Source of the DNA: DASVLX01 sp035552275
GTDB taxonomy: Bacteria; Actinomycetota; Actinomycetes; Mycobacteriales; Pseudonocardiaceae
Reading direction: 5' to 3'
NCBI GenBank assembly: GCA_035552275.1
Contig: DASZLR010000060.1
Span: 1-21,999 of the forward strand
Length of the DNA stretch: 21,999 nucleotides
Part shown: positions 6,157 to 12,435 of the stretch, in pieces
Layout: every line of letters begins with the position of its first letter
Position numbering within the stretch: the first letter of the stretch is position 1
Position numbers and translations under genes: made by a program
The notes under the pieces: generated by a model
What the model was told of the DNA's origin: nothing
Database searches by the model: none
Seen by the model: the letters and a program-made list of their open reading frames with translations, nothing else

Positions 6157-6654
6157 GTGCTGTTGCTCAACGCCACTTTCGAGCCGTTGACGGCGCTGCC
6201 GTTGCGCCGCGCGATCGTGCTGGTGGTGTGTGGGAAGGCCGAGGTCGTGCACGACGATCCGTGCGGGCTGGTGCTGCACTCGGCCGCCGCCAGTGTTCAG
6301 GTGCCTTCGGTCATCAAGCTGAACAACTACGTTCGGGTGCCGTATCGGGCGCGCGTGCCGCTGACCCGCGCCGGCCTGATGTTCCGGGACCGGTACCACT
6401 GCGCGTACTGCGGTGGCCGGGCCGAGACCATTGACCACGTCGTGCCGCGCAGCCGCGGCGGCGCGCACAGCTGGCTGAACTGCGTGGCCAGCTGCGCCAA
6501 GTGCAACCACCGCAAGGCGGACCACCTGCTGTCGGAGCTGGGCTGGCGGCTGCTGACCGTCCCGTCCGCTCCGCGCGGACCGCACTGGCGGTTGCTGGCT
6601 GGCGTCTCGGAGACCGACCCGCAGTGGCTGCCGTATCTGGGCGAAGCCGCCTAG
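6157..6654 (+). CDS. HNH endonuclease family protein
   Basis: The conserved core runs from VLLLNATFEPLTALPLRRAI to the stop, 165 residues, matching a short HNH family common in Actinobacteria. Two zinc knuckles are visible, CAYC (82-85) and CAKC (113-116). The active-site elements are IDHVVPRSRGG (His94), Asn108 in WLNC, and CNHRK (His118). The frame is open further upstream, with an ATG at 5971 and GTGs at 5998 and near 6058. However, that extension is low complexity, includes a perfect hairpin at 6070-6090 and lacks family similarity. I therefore give the GTG at 6157 and regard the start as uncertain; a non-ATG start just upstream that keeps the RRR residues is also possible. The physiological DNA target of these housekeeping-like HNH proteins is not established. 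Confidence 0.85.
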   Translation: MLLLNATFEPLTALPLRRAIVLVVCGKAEVVHDDPCGLVLHSAAASVQVPSVIKLNNYVRVPYRARVPLTRAGLMFRDRYHCAYCGGRAETIDHVVPRSRGGAHSWLNCVASCAKCNHRKADHLLSELGWRLLTVPSAPRGPHWRLLAGVSETDPQWLPYLGEAA

Positions 6655-6671
6655 GGCCTGCGGGCTGGCCG

Positions 6672-7178
6672 TCAGGCGGCGCACCGGGTGACCCGGGTGC
6701 CCTCGCGGGTGACGCGGGTGCCGGCCGTGACGCGGGTTCCTTCGCGGGTCACCCGAGTGCCTTCCCTGGTGACGCGGGTTCCCGCGGTGACCCGAGTGCC
6801 GAGGTTCGTGACCCGGGTGCCGGCTTGAGCGGTGACGCGGGTGCCCTCGCGGGTGACGCGGGTGCCGAGGTTGGTGACTCGGGTGCCGGTGCGCGAGGTC
6901 ACGCGCGTTCCCTCACGGGTCACTCGGGTGCCTTCCCGGGTGACCCGGGTTCCTTCCCGCGTCACGCGGGTGCCCATCCGCGAGGTGACGCGGGTGCCTT
7001 CCCGGGTGACCCGAGTCCCTTCCCGCGTCACGCGGGTGCCCTCGCGGGTGACCCTGGTGCCCAGGGCGGTAACCCGAGTGCCGGACATCGATGTGACGCG
7101 GGTCCCCTCACGGCTCGCAACACTGCTGCTGACTGAGCGGACGTCCATCACTCGACCGGGGGTAACAATCGTGTACAT
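6672..7178 (-). CDS. GTRVT pentapeptide-repeat protein of unknown function
   Basis: This is a 168-residue protein. A short leader (MYTIVTPGRVMDVRSVSSSV) is followed from residue 25 by 20 copies of GTRVT, ending with RCAA. Copies are spaced mostly 7 residues apart (GTRVT plus RE in ten cases). Others carry SMS, SRM, SRT or AQA for 8, AL or NL for 7, and a single A for 6. The ATG at 7178 has GAAGGAG at good distance; the frame extends upstream to 7217 but without a better site. The protein is strongly basic, Thr/Arg/Val/Gly-rich, has one Cys four residues from the end region, and has no signal peptide or hydrophobic segment. Regular alternation of small, charged and beta-branched residues suggests a beta-rich repeat fold, which is inference. 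It converges on the HNH gene and is divergent from an MFS exporter. I recognise no family. Confidence 0.7.
   Translation of the reverse strand: MYTIVTPGRVMDVRSVSSSVASREGTRVTSMSGTRVTALGTRVTREGTRVTREGTRVTREGTRVTSRMGTRVTREGTRVTREGTRVTREGTRVTSRTGTRVTNLGTRVTREGTRVTAQAGTRVTNLGTRVTAGTRVTREGTRVTREGTRVTAGTRVTREGTRVTRCAA
6687..7106 (-). repeat. Twenty degenerate ~21-bp tandem repeats encoding GTRVT units
   Basis: The repeat tract encodes the 20 GTRVT units, with period mostly 21 bases and variants of 18 and 24. All length changes are multiples of three, and most base changes fall at codon third positions (ACC/ACG/ACT, CGG/CGC/CGA, GTC/GTG). That indicates constraint on the protein rather than a simple DNA satellite. 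The antisense frame from 6832 shares its third positions with this frame, so it also stays open by geometry. Confidence 0.9.
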
Positions 7179-7494
7179 AGGGTTGCACTCCTTCGTCGTA
7201 AGATGCCACAAAAGCATCTAAGGTCTGGTTCGCAAGAGCCGTACAGGTGAAAAAGTACGAGCATTCCCCTCCATCCACAAGCCGCCAATCTGGCCGCCAT
7301 TTGCCGCCATCTGGACCGGGGACATTCGGGCTAGACGCTGGTCCAACCGAGTGGTGTAGGCGAATTGTGCTTGCTCGGACACGCCTTGCGACTAACGTTG
7401 TGCCCTCGCTGGGGCGGAGTCGCTGTTGACGTGATCTTGTTCGACTGGTGGGACGCTCCACGGACGGTGCGGATATTGGGGGAGGCACTTTGCG
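7179..7494. other. Intergenic region between the divergent GTRVT and MFS genes
   Basis: These 316 bases separate two divergent starts and hold no convincing gene; the antisense frame at 7108-7488 has poor codon use. It must contain both promoters. Visible elements are the GAAGGAG ribosome binding site of the repeat gene near 7190, the inverted repeat at 7201-7219, and the GGGGGAGG ribosome binding site of the MFS gene near 7478-7485. A TTGACG at about 7427 is a possible -35 box for the MFS gene, without a clear -10. Confidence 0.5.
7201..7219. promoter_or_regulatory. Small inverted repeat upstream of the GTRVT gene
   Basis: AGATGC (7201-7206) and GCATCT (7214-7219) are inverted around CACAAAA, just upstream of the ribosome binding site of the repeat-protein gene. 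It could be an operator or a short leader hairpin; there is no regulator next to it to decide. Confidence 0.3.
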
Positions 7495-8802
7495 ATGGGC
7501 GAATACGCAGCGAAGTCGTCAAGTGGTGCGGGTAACGGAGAAGTAACGGGAATCCGAACTGTGTCATTTCGGCGACTGTTGGCCGCCGGCGCGGCCAGTC
7601 TTGTCGGCGATGGGGTGCGTATAGCGGCATTACCGCTGTTCACGGCTGTCAGCACGGGCAGCCCGCTGGCGGTGTCGGCCGTCGCCACGGCGGAGCTGCT
7701 GCCGTGGTTGTTGATCGCGCTGCCAGCCGGCGCGTTGGTCGATCGCTGGCCGCCACGACGGGTGGTAATCACCGCGCACGTGGTGCGGGTGGTGGCCACC
7801 GGGGTGCTCACCGCAGCGGTCGCCGCTCAGGTCGCGACCGTTCCGGTGCTGATCGCCGTCGCGTTCGTGGTCACCAGCGGTGAGACGTTCGCGGACTCGG
7901 CCTATCAGACGCTGTTGGTCGAGCTGGCCGGCCGCGACGAGCTGGACCGGGCGAACAGCCGGTACGTCACCGCCGAAACGCTGGGCCTGGACCTGGGCGG
8001 ACCGCTGCTGGCGACCGCGATGTTCGCCTGGCAGCCAGCCGCCTGCTTTGGCGTGGACGCTGCCTCGTTCGTTGTCGCGGCGGTGCTGGTGGCCAGGCTG
8101 CCGCGGGTGCGGCCGGCCAGCCAGCGCGCTCGGTCGGTTCCCGATGCGGCACTGCGTGATCCGGCACGGCCTGATGCGTTGCCGGCTGATGCGTCGCTGG
8201 TTCGGCAGATCCTGGACGGCGGCCGGTTTCTGGTGCGGCAGCGCGGCCTGCGCACGCTGGTGCTGGCCGTGATGGCGGCGGCGCTGGCGGTTGCCGCCGC
8301 GAACGCGGTGGTGTCGTTGTACGCCATCCAGGTGCTCGCCATTCGGGCCGCGCTGGTGCCGACCCTGTGGATCGCGCAGGCGATCGGCACGCTGGTCGCG
8401 GCCCGGCTGGTTGCCCGGTTGGTCGCCTGGCGTGGCGAAGGACCGGTGATGGTCGGCGCGCTTGTCGTGCTGGGCGGCGGGTTTCTGGCCGTCGCGGCGG
8501 CGCCCGTGATGGCCGCGGCCTGGGCCGCGTACGCCGTCATCGGGTTCGGCGCCGGCACCTGGAACGTGCTGTCCGCGACCCGACGCCAGCGGCTGACGCC
8601 GGCCGGGTTGATGGGCCGGGTGACCAGCGCGTACCGAATTCTGGCCTGGGGGCTGATGCCGCTGGGCGCGGCGCTGGCCGGACCGCTGGCGGCGACCACC
8701 TCGCTGGCGACCGTGTTCGCCGCTGCTGGCGGGCTGGTGCTGCTGGTCGCCGTGGTGTTGGGGCGGCCGCTGACCCGGGACGCCACGCCGAACTCCCGCT
8801 AG
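7495..8802 (+). CDS. MFS transporter, MFS_3/enterobactin-exporter-like
   Basis: The 435-residue product has about twelve hydrophobic segments. Typical signatures of the MFS_3 type exporters are SLVGDGVRIAALPLFTAV in the first segment, LPAGALVDRWPPRRVVI for the loop 2-3 motif, and SAYQTLLVELAGRDELDRAN after segment four. The second half has a central cytosolic linker (about residues 200-240) and further membrane helices. The ATG at 7495 follows GGGGGAGG at about ten bases. Members of this group export small molecules such as siderophores or antibiotics using the proton gradient; the substrate here is unknown. It is divergent from the GTRVT-repeat gene, and a link between the two is only speculative. 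Confidence 0.88.
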   Translation: MGEYAAKSSSGAGNGEVTGIRTVSFRRLLAAGAASLVGDGVRIAALPLFTAVSTGSPLAVSAVATAELLPWLLIALPAGALVDRWPPRRVVITAHVVRVVATGVLTAAVAAQVATVPVLIAVAFVVTSGETFADSAYQTLLVELAGRDELDRANSRYVTAETLGLDLGGPLLATAMFAWQPAACFGVDAASFVVAAVLVARLPRVRPASQRARSVPDAALRDPARPDALPADASLVRQILDGGRFLVRQRGLRTLVLAVMAAALAVAAANAVVSLYAIQVLAIRAALVPTLWIAQAIGTLVAARLVARLVAWRGEGPVMVGALVVLGGGFLAVAAAPVMAAAWAAYAVIGFGAGTWNVLSATRRQRLTPAGLMGRVTSAYRILAWGLMPLGAALAGPLAATTSLATVFAAAGGLVLLVAVVLGRPLTRDATPNSR

Positions 8803-8928
8803 CCGAATTCCGGTTGATGTGTCCGATTGCTGACCGTTGGGCTGTCTGGTCGTTTGATCGGCTGATCGCCGGCTGGCGGCGGCCGTCCGGTCGAGTGCCG
8901 TGCCGGCGAATCGGCTACCGTACTGCTC

Positions 8929-9228
8929 GTGAGCGTCTGGCAGACCATCTTGATCTACGTGGTGATCCCGGGCGGGGTCTACGGCGTGCTTGCGCTGCTG
9001 ACGTTGTGGTCGAAGTTCGCCCGCAGCCCTCGGTATCGCCCCGGCCAACAGTGGACCTATGAACCGGTGTGGTGGGCCGGCAGCCCAGGTGGCCACGTCG
9101 CCGACGCCGTGCTGGACGCCGCGCACCATGCCCACGACGCGCACGCCCAGATCGAACAGGCGCGGTCCCATGCCGAGACCGATGCTCCGGTCAACACCGC
9201 TCGGGGAGGTGCCCGTGGCAACTGGTGA
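8929..9228 (+). CDS. Small single-span membrane protein, actinobacterial
   Basis: The product has 99 residues. An N-terminal hydrophobic helix (ILIYVVIPGGVYGVLALLTL, about 7-26) is followed by a conserved-looking stretch, RYRPGQQWTYEPVWWAG, and a His/Asp/Ala-rich cytosolic tail ending in GGARGNW. The start is GTG at 8929. It overlaps the DUF5130 gene by 14 bases, and small membrane proteins of this sort are found with DUF5130 genes in related actinomycetes as far as I recall. I cannot assign a biochemical role. The tail's helical His-rich repeat (AAHHAHDAHAQIEQA) might bind metal or mediate contacts, which is inference. Confidence 0.8.
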   Translation: MSVWQTILIYVVIPGGVYGVLALLTLWSKFARSPRYRPGQQWTYEPVWWAGSPGGHVADAVLDAAHHAHDAHAQIEQARSHAETDAPVNTARGGARGNW

Positions 9229-9808
9229 CAGCCAGGCCCGGACCGTCACGTCCGAAGCGCGTCCGGACCCGGACACGGTCGATCACAAGGGCGCTGGGGG
9301 ACCTGGCGAATCAGCCGCCTCCGCCGTCGTCGGCACTGGAATTGGCGCGGCGCAAGGGGATCAGCCGGACGTCGGCGCTGCGGTGATGCCGGCGGGCCGG
9401 GTGTCCATCGCGCACCGGGTTGTGCCGGGTCCGCCGACCGTGCCGTTCACCACGCCGCAGCTGGCCCGGCTGGACGAGGCGCTCACGCTGTCCAGCCGTA
9501 CCACCGGACTCGACTTCAGTATTTATCTGGGTGATCTTGGTCACGACACCCGAGTGTCGGCCGAAGGACTGCATGCCTCGCTGGGGCCGAAGTCCGCCTC
9601 CCACGCCGTGCTGATCGCGGTGTCGCCTGGACAGCGGGTGGTCGAGGTCGTCACCGGCGCCGAGGCCTATCGGCGGTTGCCGGACCGGGCCTGCAAACTC
9701 GCCGTGATGACCATGGTGGCCTCGTTCAAGGAAGGCGACCTGGCCGGCGGGCTGATCAGCGCGCTGCGCATGCTCACCGATCAGGCCGGCACCGTCCATC
9801 ACCGCTGA
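9215..9808 (+). CDS. DUF5130 family protein
   Basis: The product has 197 residues. An Ala/Gly/Pro-rich, probably disordered first 60 residues precede the conserved domain. That domain contains PFTTPQLARLDEALTLSSRT, the strand GLDFSIYLGDLG, HASLGPKSASHAVLIAVSPG, VVEVVTGAEAYRRLPDRACK, and a final helix region with SFKEGDLAGGLISALRML. This pattern fits DUF5130, a TPM-like fold widespread in Actinobacteria with no proven activity. I chose the GTG at 9215 because GGGGAGG lies just upstream inside the preceding gene and the 14-base overlap suggests translational coupling. The open frame upstream of it is a shadow of the membrane-protein gene. Confidence 0.82.
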   Translation: MATGDSQARTVTSEARPDPDTVDHKGAGGPGESAASAVVGTGIGAAQGDQPDVGAAVMPAGRVSIAHRVVPGPPTVPFTTPQLARLDEALTLSSRTTGLDFSIYLGDLGHDTRVSAEGLHASLGPKSASHAVLIAVSPGQRVVEVVTGAEAYRRLPDRACKLAVMTMVASFKEGDLAGGLISALRMLTDQAGTVHHR

Positions 9809-9838
9809 GCCCGGCTGGATCCGGCTGGACGAGGTAGC

Positions 9839-9852
9839 GCCGGCTCACCGGC
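9839..9852. terminator. Short hairpin between convergent genes
   Basis: GCCGG (9839-9843) and CCGGC (9848-9852) flank CTCA in the 52-base gap between the convergent DUF5130 and receiver genes. There is no T-run, so this is only a possible weak bidirectional terminator. Confidence 0.25.
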
Positions 9853-9860
9853 CAGGCTGG

Positions 9861-10865
9861 TTAGACCAGGTCGAGCTTGTGCAGCTCGGCGAACAGTTTG
9901 ATGGGTGAGGTGGTCACCATCGTCGCGCCGGCTCGCAGAATCGGCTCGTCACGGGCCTGGTCGCTCGGCCCATCGGTGAAGATCACGATCGGGGTGTCCC
10001 GATCGAGCGCGCGCACTGCCTGGGTGAGCCGCAGGCCGGCGTCCGGTACTCGCTGTCCGTTCTCCACCCGGCGCAGGTCCGAGACGATCAGCTGGTAGCG
10101 CCGGATGCTCAGCCTGTCCAGCGCCCCGTCCGTGCTGTCTGCGGTGTCGACCAGAACTCCGTTGCGCTGCAACCGATCCAGCTCCAGCGCATGCCGTTCG
10201 AGGTGGTCGTCCACCCACAGCACCCCGGTCGCCTTGGGCCGGTTGCCGGCCGGTTGGTAGGACTGGCCCGGCCGCCAGTCGGATTTCCCGTCAGCCTGGC
10301 GGGGAACGTCCGGCGCGCTGGGGTGGGGGTCGCCGCGATGGGCGGTGCCGGACCGGGCTGGATCTGCCGCCGGCGCTGGTTTCGTTGGATTGTTGTCAAC
10401 ATTGTTGTTGACGTCGGCCGCCCTCGGCGCGGGCTGTGGCACGCGTTCCCAGGGCGCCGGGCCGTGCGGCGCGGGCACGCCGGTCGGGGCGACTTTCGTA
10501 GGTGTGCCGATAGCGGCCCGCTGATCGGTCGGCGCCGGTTCGGGCTCCGGTGGTCCCCACGGCAGCGCGGGTTTCGGCGCTGGCGCGGGGTTTGCCTGCT
10601 CCGTAGCGGATGCCGTGGCTGGGTGTTCCGGCTTCTCCAACGCGGCGACCCGGGCCTGCAGCGCGGTGAGCTGCCGCTGGACGTCGGTGATCATGTCGGT
10701 CTGCTGTCGCGCCAGATCGCCGACGGTGATCTCCTGGCCGGCGATCTTGACGGTGAAATCGCCCTGGTTGATCAGCTTGGCCAGCGGCTTGCGGAACGCG
10801 ACAAGCGCCGCGAGGACGACCAGCGGCCACAGCAGGCTCGCCACCGAGGAGATCGCGTTGGACAC
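9861..10865 (-). CDS. Membrane-anchored response-regulator receiver protein
   Basis: The 334-residue product has an N-terminal membrane segment (about 9-24, LLWPLVVLAALVAF) and a basic stop. A heptad-rich stretch at 55-80 (MITDVQRQLTALQARVAALE) is probably a coiled coil. A proline/alanine-rich linker of about 130 residues follows, and the C-terminus (213-334) is a receiver-type domain. Visible receiver landmarks are WVDDH (Asp219, Asp220), IVSDLRR (Asp263, likely phosphoacceptor) and VIFTDG (Thr297). The usual T-K-P is replaced by T-S-P (319-321), so the conserved lysine is missing or displaced to Lys323. There is no output domain and no adjacent histidine kinase. The start is GTG at 10865, with weak ribosome binding site support. 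It may be a membrane-tethered signalling or scaffold protein. Confidence 0.75.
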   Translation of the reverse strand: MSNAISSVASLLWPLVVLAALVAFRKPLAKLINQGDFTVKIAGQEITVGDLARQQTDMITDVQRQLTALQARVAALEKPEHPATASATEQANPAPAPKPALPWGPPEPEPAPTDQRAAIGTPTKVAPTGVPAPHGPAPWERVPQPAPRAADVNNNVDNNPTKPAPAADPARSGTAHRGDPHPSAPDVPRQADGKSDWRPGQSYQPAGNRPKATGVLWVDDHLERHALELDRLQRNGVLVDTADSTDGALDRLSIRRYQLIVSDLRRVENGQRVPDAGLRLTQAVRALDRDTPIVIFTDGPSDQARDEPILRAGATMVTTSPIKLFAELHKLDLV

Positions 10866-10956
10866 AGTTCAGCAGGGTAATGGCAACGGCGCGCCCGGTG
10901 GCCCTGGTCACGAAGATCGTGCCGCATCCGTTGGGCGACAGCGGTGCGGCACAGCG

Positions 10957-10990
10957 GTGGAGAGGTCGGGCGTCGGCCCGACCCCTCCAC
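10957..10990 (-). terminator. Strong GC-rich hairpin after the secreted-protein gene
   Basis: GTGGAG-A-GGTCGGGC (10957-10971) pairs with GCCCGACC-C-CTCCAC (10976-10990) around a four-base loop: fourteen pairs and one mismatch. It lies 22 bases past the stop of the secreted-protein gene on the minus strand. No T-run follows, which is common for actinobacterial terminators. Confidence 0.75.
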
Positions 10991-11012
10991 CGGAATTGGC
11001 CGTCAGCAGGGC

Positions 11013-11633
11013 TTAGTGCTGGATCTGGGCCTGGCCGAGGGTCAGCGACAGCGTGTTGTTCGGGCCGGGAATCACGCTGTTGATGATGCTGGTCGCCCAC
11101 CCGCAGTTCGCGTAGGGCGGCAGGGTGAAGGTGGACGACAGGGTGCCGCCGTTGATGACGCTGAAGCCGGAGTCCGACTTCACGTCGATCGTGGCGTACC
11201 CATCGCTCGTGCAGTTGTCACCGACATTGAGCGACTGACCGCTGACCGTCACGTTGCTCACCAGAACCTTGAAGTTGATCTTCGCGTCGGCGGCGCCGTC
11301 GGTGAGCTTGCCGGTCACCTTTGCCCCCTCCACGAGGTTGACGTCCGCGGTCACCGGCATGCCCATGAAGCTGAAGTCGGCCTTGGTGGCCGGCAGCTTG
11401 AAGTCGCCGGTGAACTGTCCACTCGCGGTGTCCAGCGTCGCGGCGAAGGAGCCCGGTCCGAGCTTGGAGTCGAACCCGGCCTTCGCCACGTGCGCGTTGC
11501 CGGTCACCTGGTAGGTGGCGCTCATCGTGCCGGTGTCCGCGTTCGCGGAACCAGTACTGAGAGTGGTGGCGAGCACGGCGGCAGCACCCACCGCCGCGAT
11601 ACCCAGCCCTTTCTTGAGAGAAAGGCGAACCAT
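11013..11633 (-). CDS. Secreted protein of unknown function
   Basis: The product has 206 residues. A classic Sec signal peptide (MVRLSLKKGLGIAAVGAAA, then VLATTLSTGSANA) has a likely cleavage after ANA. The mature part is Thr/Ser/Val/Gly-rich with alternating strand-like segments (MSATYQVTGNAHVAKAG, GQFTGDFKLPATKADFSFMG), suggesting an all-beta extracellular domain. Two cysteines (GDNCTSDG and YANCGW) could form a disulfide. I recognise no family with confidence. The ATG at 11633 is eight bases after AAGGAG; another ATG two codons earlier is too close to that site. A strong terminator follows, so it is probably monocistronic. Confidence 0.8.
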   Translation of the reverse strand: MVRLSLKKGLGIAAVGAAAVLATTLSTGSANADTGTMSATYQVTGNAHVAKAGFDSKLGPGSFAATLDTASGQFTGDFKLPATKADFSFMGMPVTADVNLVEGAKVTGKLTDGAADAKINFKVLVSNVTVSGQSLNVGDNCTSDGYATIDVKSDSGFSVINGGTLSSTFTLPPYANCGWATSIINSVIPGPNNTLSLTLGQAQIQH

Positions 11634-11663
11634 GTTCATATCTCCTTCGTACACTACAGTCAC

Positions 11664-11682
11664 GGCCGCGCTGTGCGCGGTC
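11664..11682 (-). promoter_or_regulatory. Leader hairpin of the secreted-protein gene
   Basis: CCGCGC (11666-11671) and GCGCGG (11675-11680) flank TGT; a G-T and a G-C pair extend the stem to 11664-11682. It lies about 30 bases upstream of the start, just before the ribosome binding site, and would sit in the 5' leader of the minus-strand transcript. Its role is unknown. Confidence 0.3.
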
Positions 11683-12139
11683 ATTAGGGATCGTGCGCCG
11701 ATGGCGTTGAGTTGCCCAACGACCCGGTAGTCGATTGTCTATAGTTCAGCTCAGCCGAGTTGTTCTTCCAGCGGCACGGCCGAAGCATGGCACGGAAAGG
11801 TAAGGCTTCGCAACCACCCCAATGCGGTACGTGACGGGTGGAAAAAGTATCGAACGATCATTGTCAGTCGGCTACCGGTTTACTCGACGGTAAGTCGCTG
11901 GATCGGATAGAGTTCGGCCGGACAGCAGCCTGGGACCGTGTTTGCCGGCGGACTGATCGTTCCGGCATCCATGCTGCTAGAAGCGGGTTCGCCGGGCACC
12001 TTCGCGATCATCTACGGCAGCGTTGGCGGCTCGGTGTCGGGTATTTCCGACCGGCCGGTCGCACCGCCGGTTTCGGCGGATCTAGCCGGTTCTGAGGCTC
12101 TGTTCACGCCAGCTTTCCATGAAGAAGGTCGGCCATACT

Positions 12140-12168
12140 TATCTTCAGCTGACAAGATACGTACGTAT
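12140..12168. promoter_or_regulatory. Adjacent palindromes in the gene-poor region
   Basis: TATCTT (12140-12145) and AAGATA (12154-12159) are inverted around an eight-base spacer, and ATACGTACGTAT (12157-12168) is a perfect 12-base palindrome overlapping the right arm. The TACGTA core resembles sites bound by TetR-type repressors in actinomycetes, but no such regulator is encoded in this window. Confidence 0.35.
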
Positions 12169-12435
12169 GGGCGGCGGGTAGCCGTATTACCTGATTCCCG
12201 TGGTCGATACGGCAATCGCGCGAGCGTGCCGCTTCGCCGCGTGCGGGCCATGGTCGTACGGTGGGTCAGGTATTCCTATTGCTCACTGGACAACAGTGCG
12301 GACGACACCGACCGCGCACTGCTCTGACAAATTCGGCCACCGTTTCCTGCCGGTCGTTGTTTCGTCCCGTCGGGGGCGGCTAACGTGCCGATTCATTCCG
12401 CCCTATCTGATGACGGACAGTAGCGATCGCGGCTG

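Larger units (their letters stand above)
11634..12435. other. Long gene-poor region between divergent genes
   Basis: About 800 bases separate the secreted-protein gene (minus) from the PepSY-TM gene (plus). I find no gene I would defend. A GTG-started frame at 11938-12327 has high-GC third positions only in its first 45 codons (FAGGLIVPASMLLEAGSPG), then drifts to AT-rich codons, so it may be a decayed gene or chance. The part near 11740-11900 and 12120-12180 is relatively AT-rich and promoter-like. It contains the hairpin at 11664-11682 and the palindromes at 12140-12168. Confidence 0.5.

Noticed and set aside
6675..7110. CRISPR-like array in the 21-base repeats
   Set aside because: The repeats are contiguous with no unique spacers, differ at wobble positions and form one long reading frame with a ribosome binding site; no cas genes are present.
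6832..7221. Plus-strand VTRVPSR repeat gene
   Set aside because: It begins directly after a stop inside the repeat with no ribosome binding site, and it stays open because its wobble positions coincide with those of the minus-strand gene.
11795..11820. IdeR/DtxR iron box (AAAGGTAAGGCTTCGC)
   Set aside because: It matches the 19-base consensus at only about 11 positions and lacks the inverted right half, so the iron link of the PepSY-TM gene is not supported by it.
11938..12327. Small plus-strand gene of 129 residues
   Set aside because: Codon bias is good only for the first third, no family match is seen and there is no ribosome binding site; kept only as a note in the gene-poor region.
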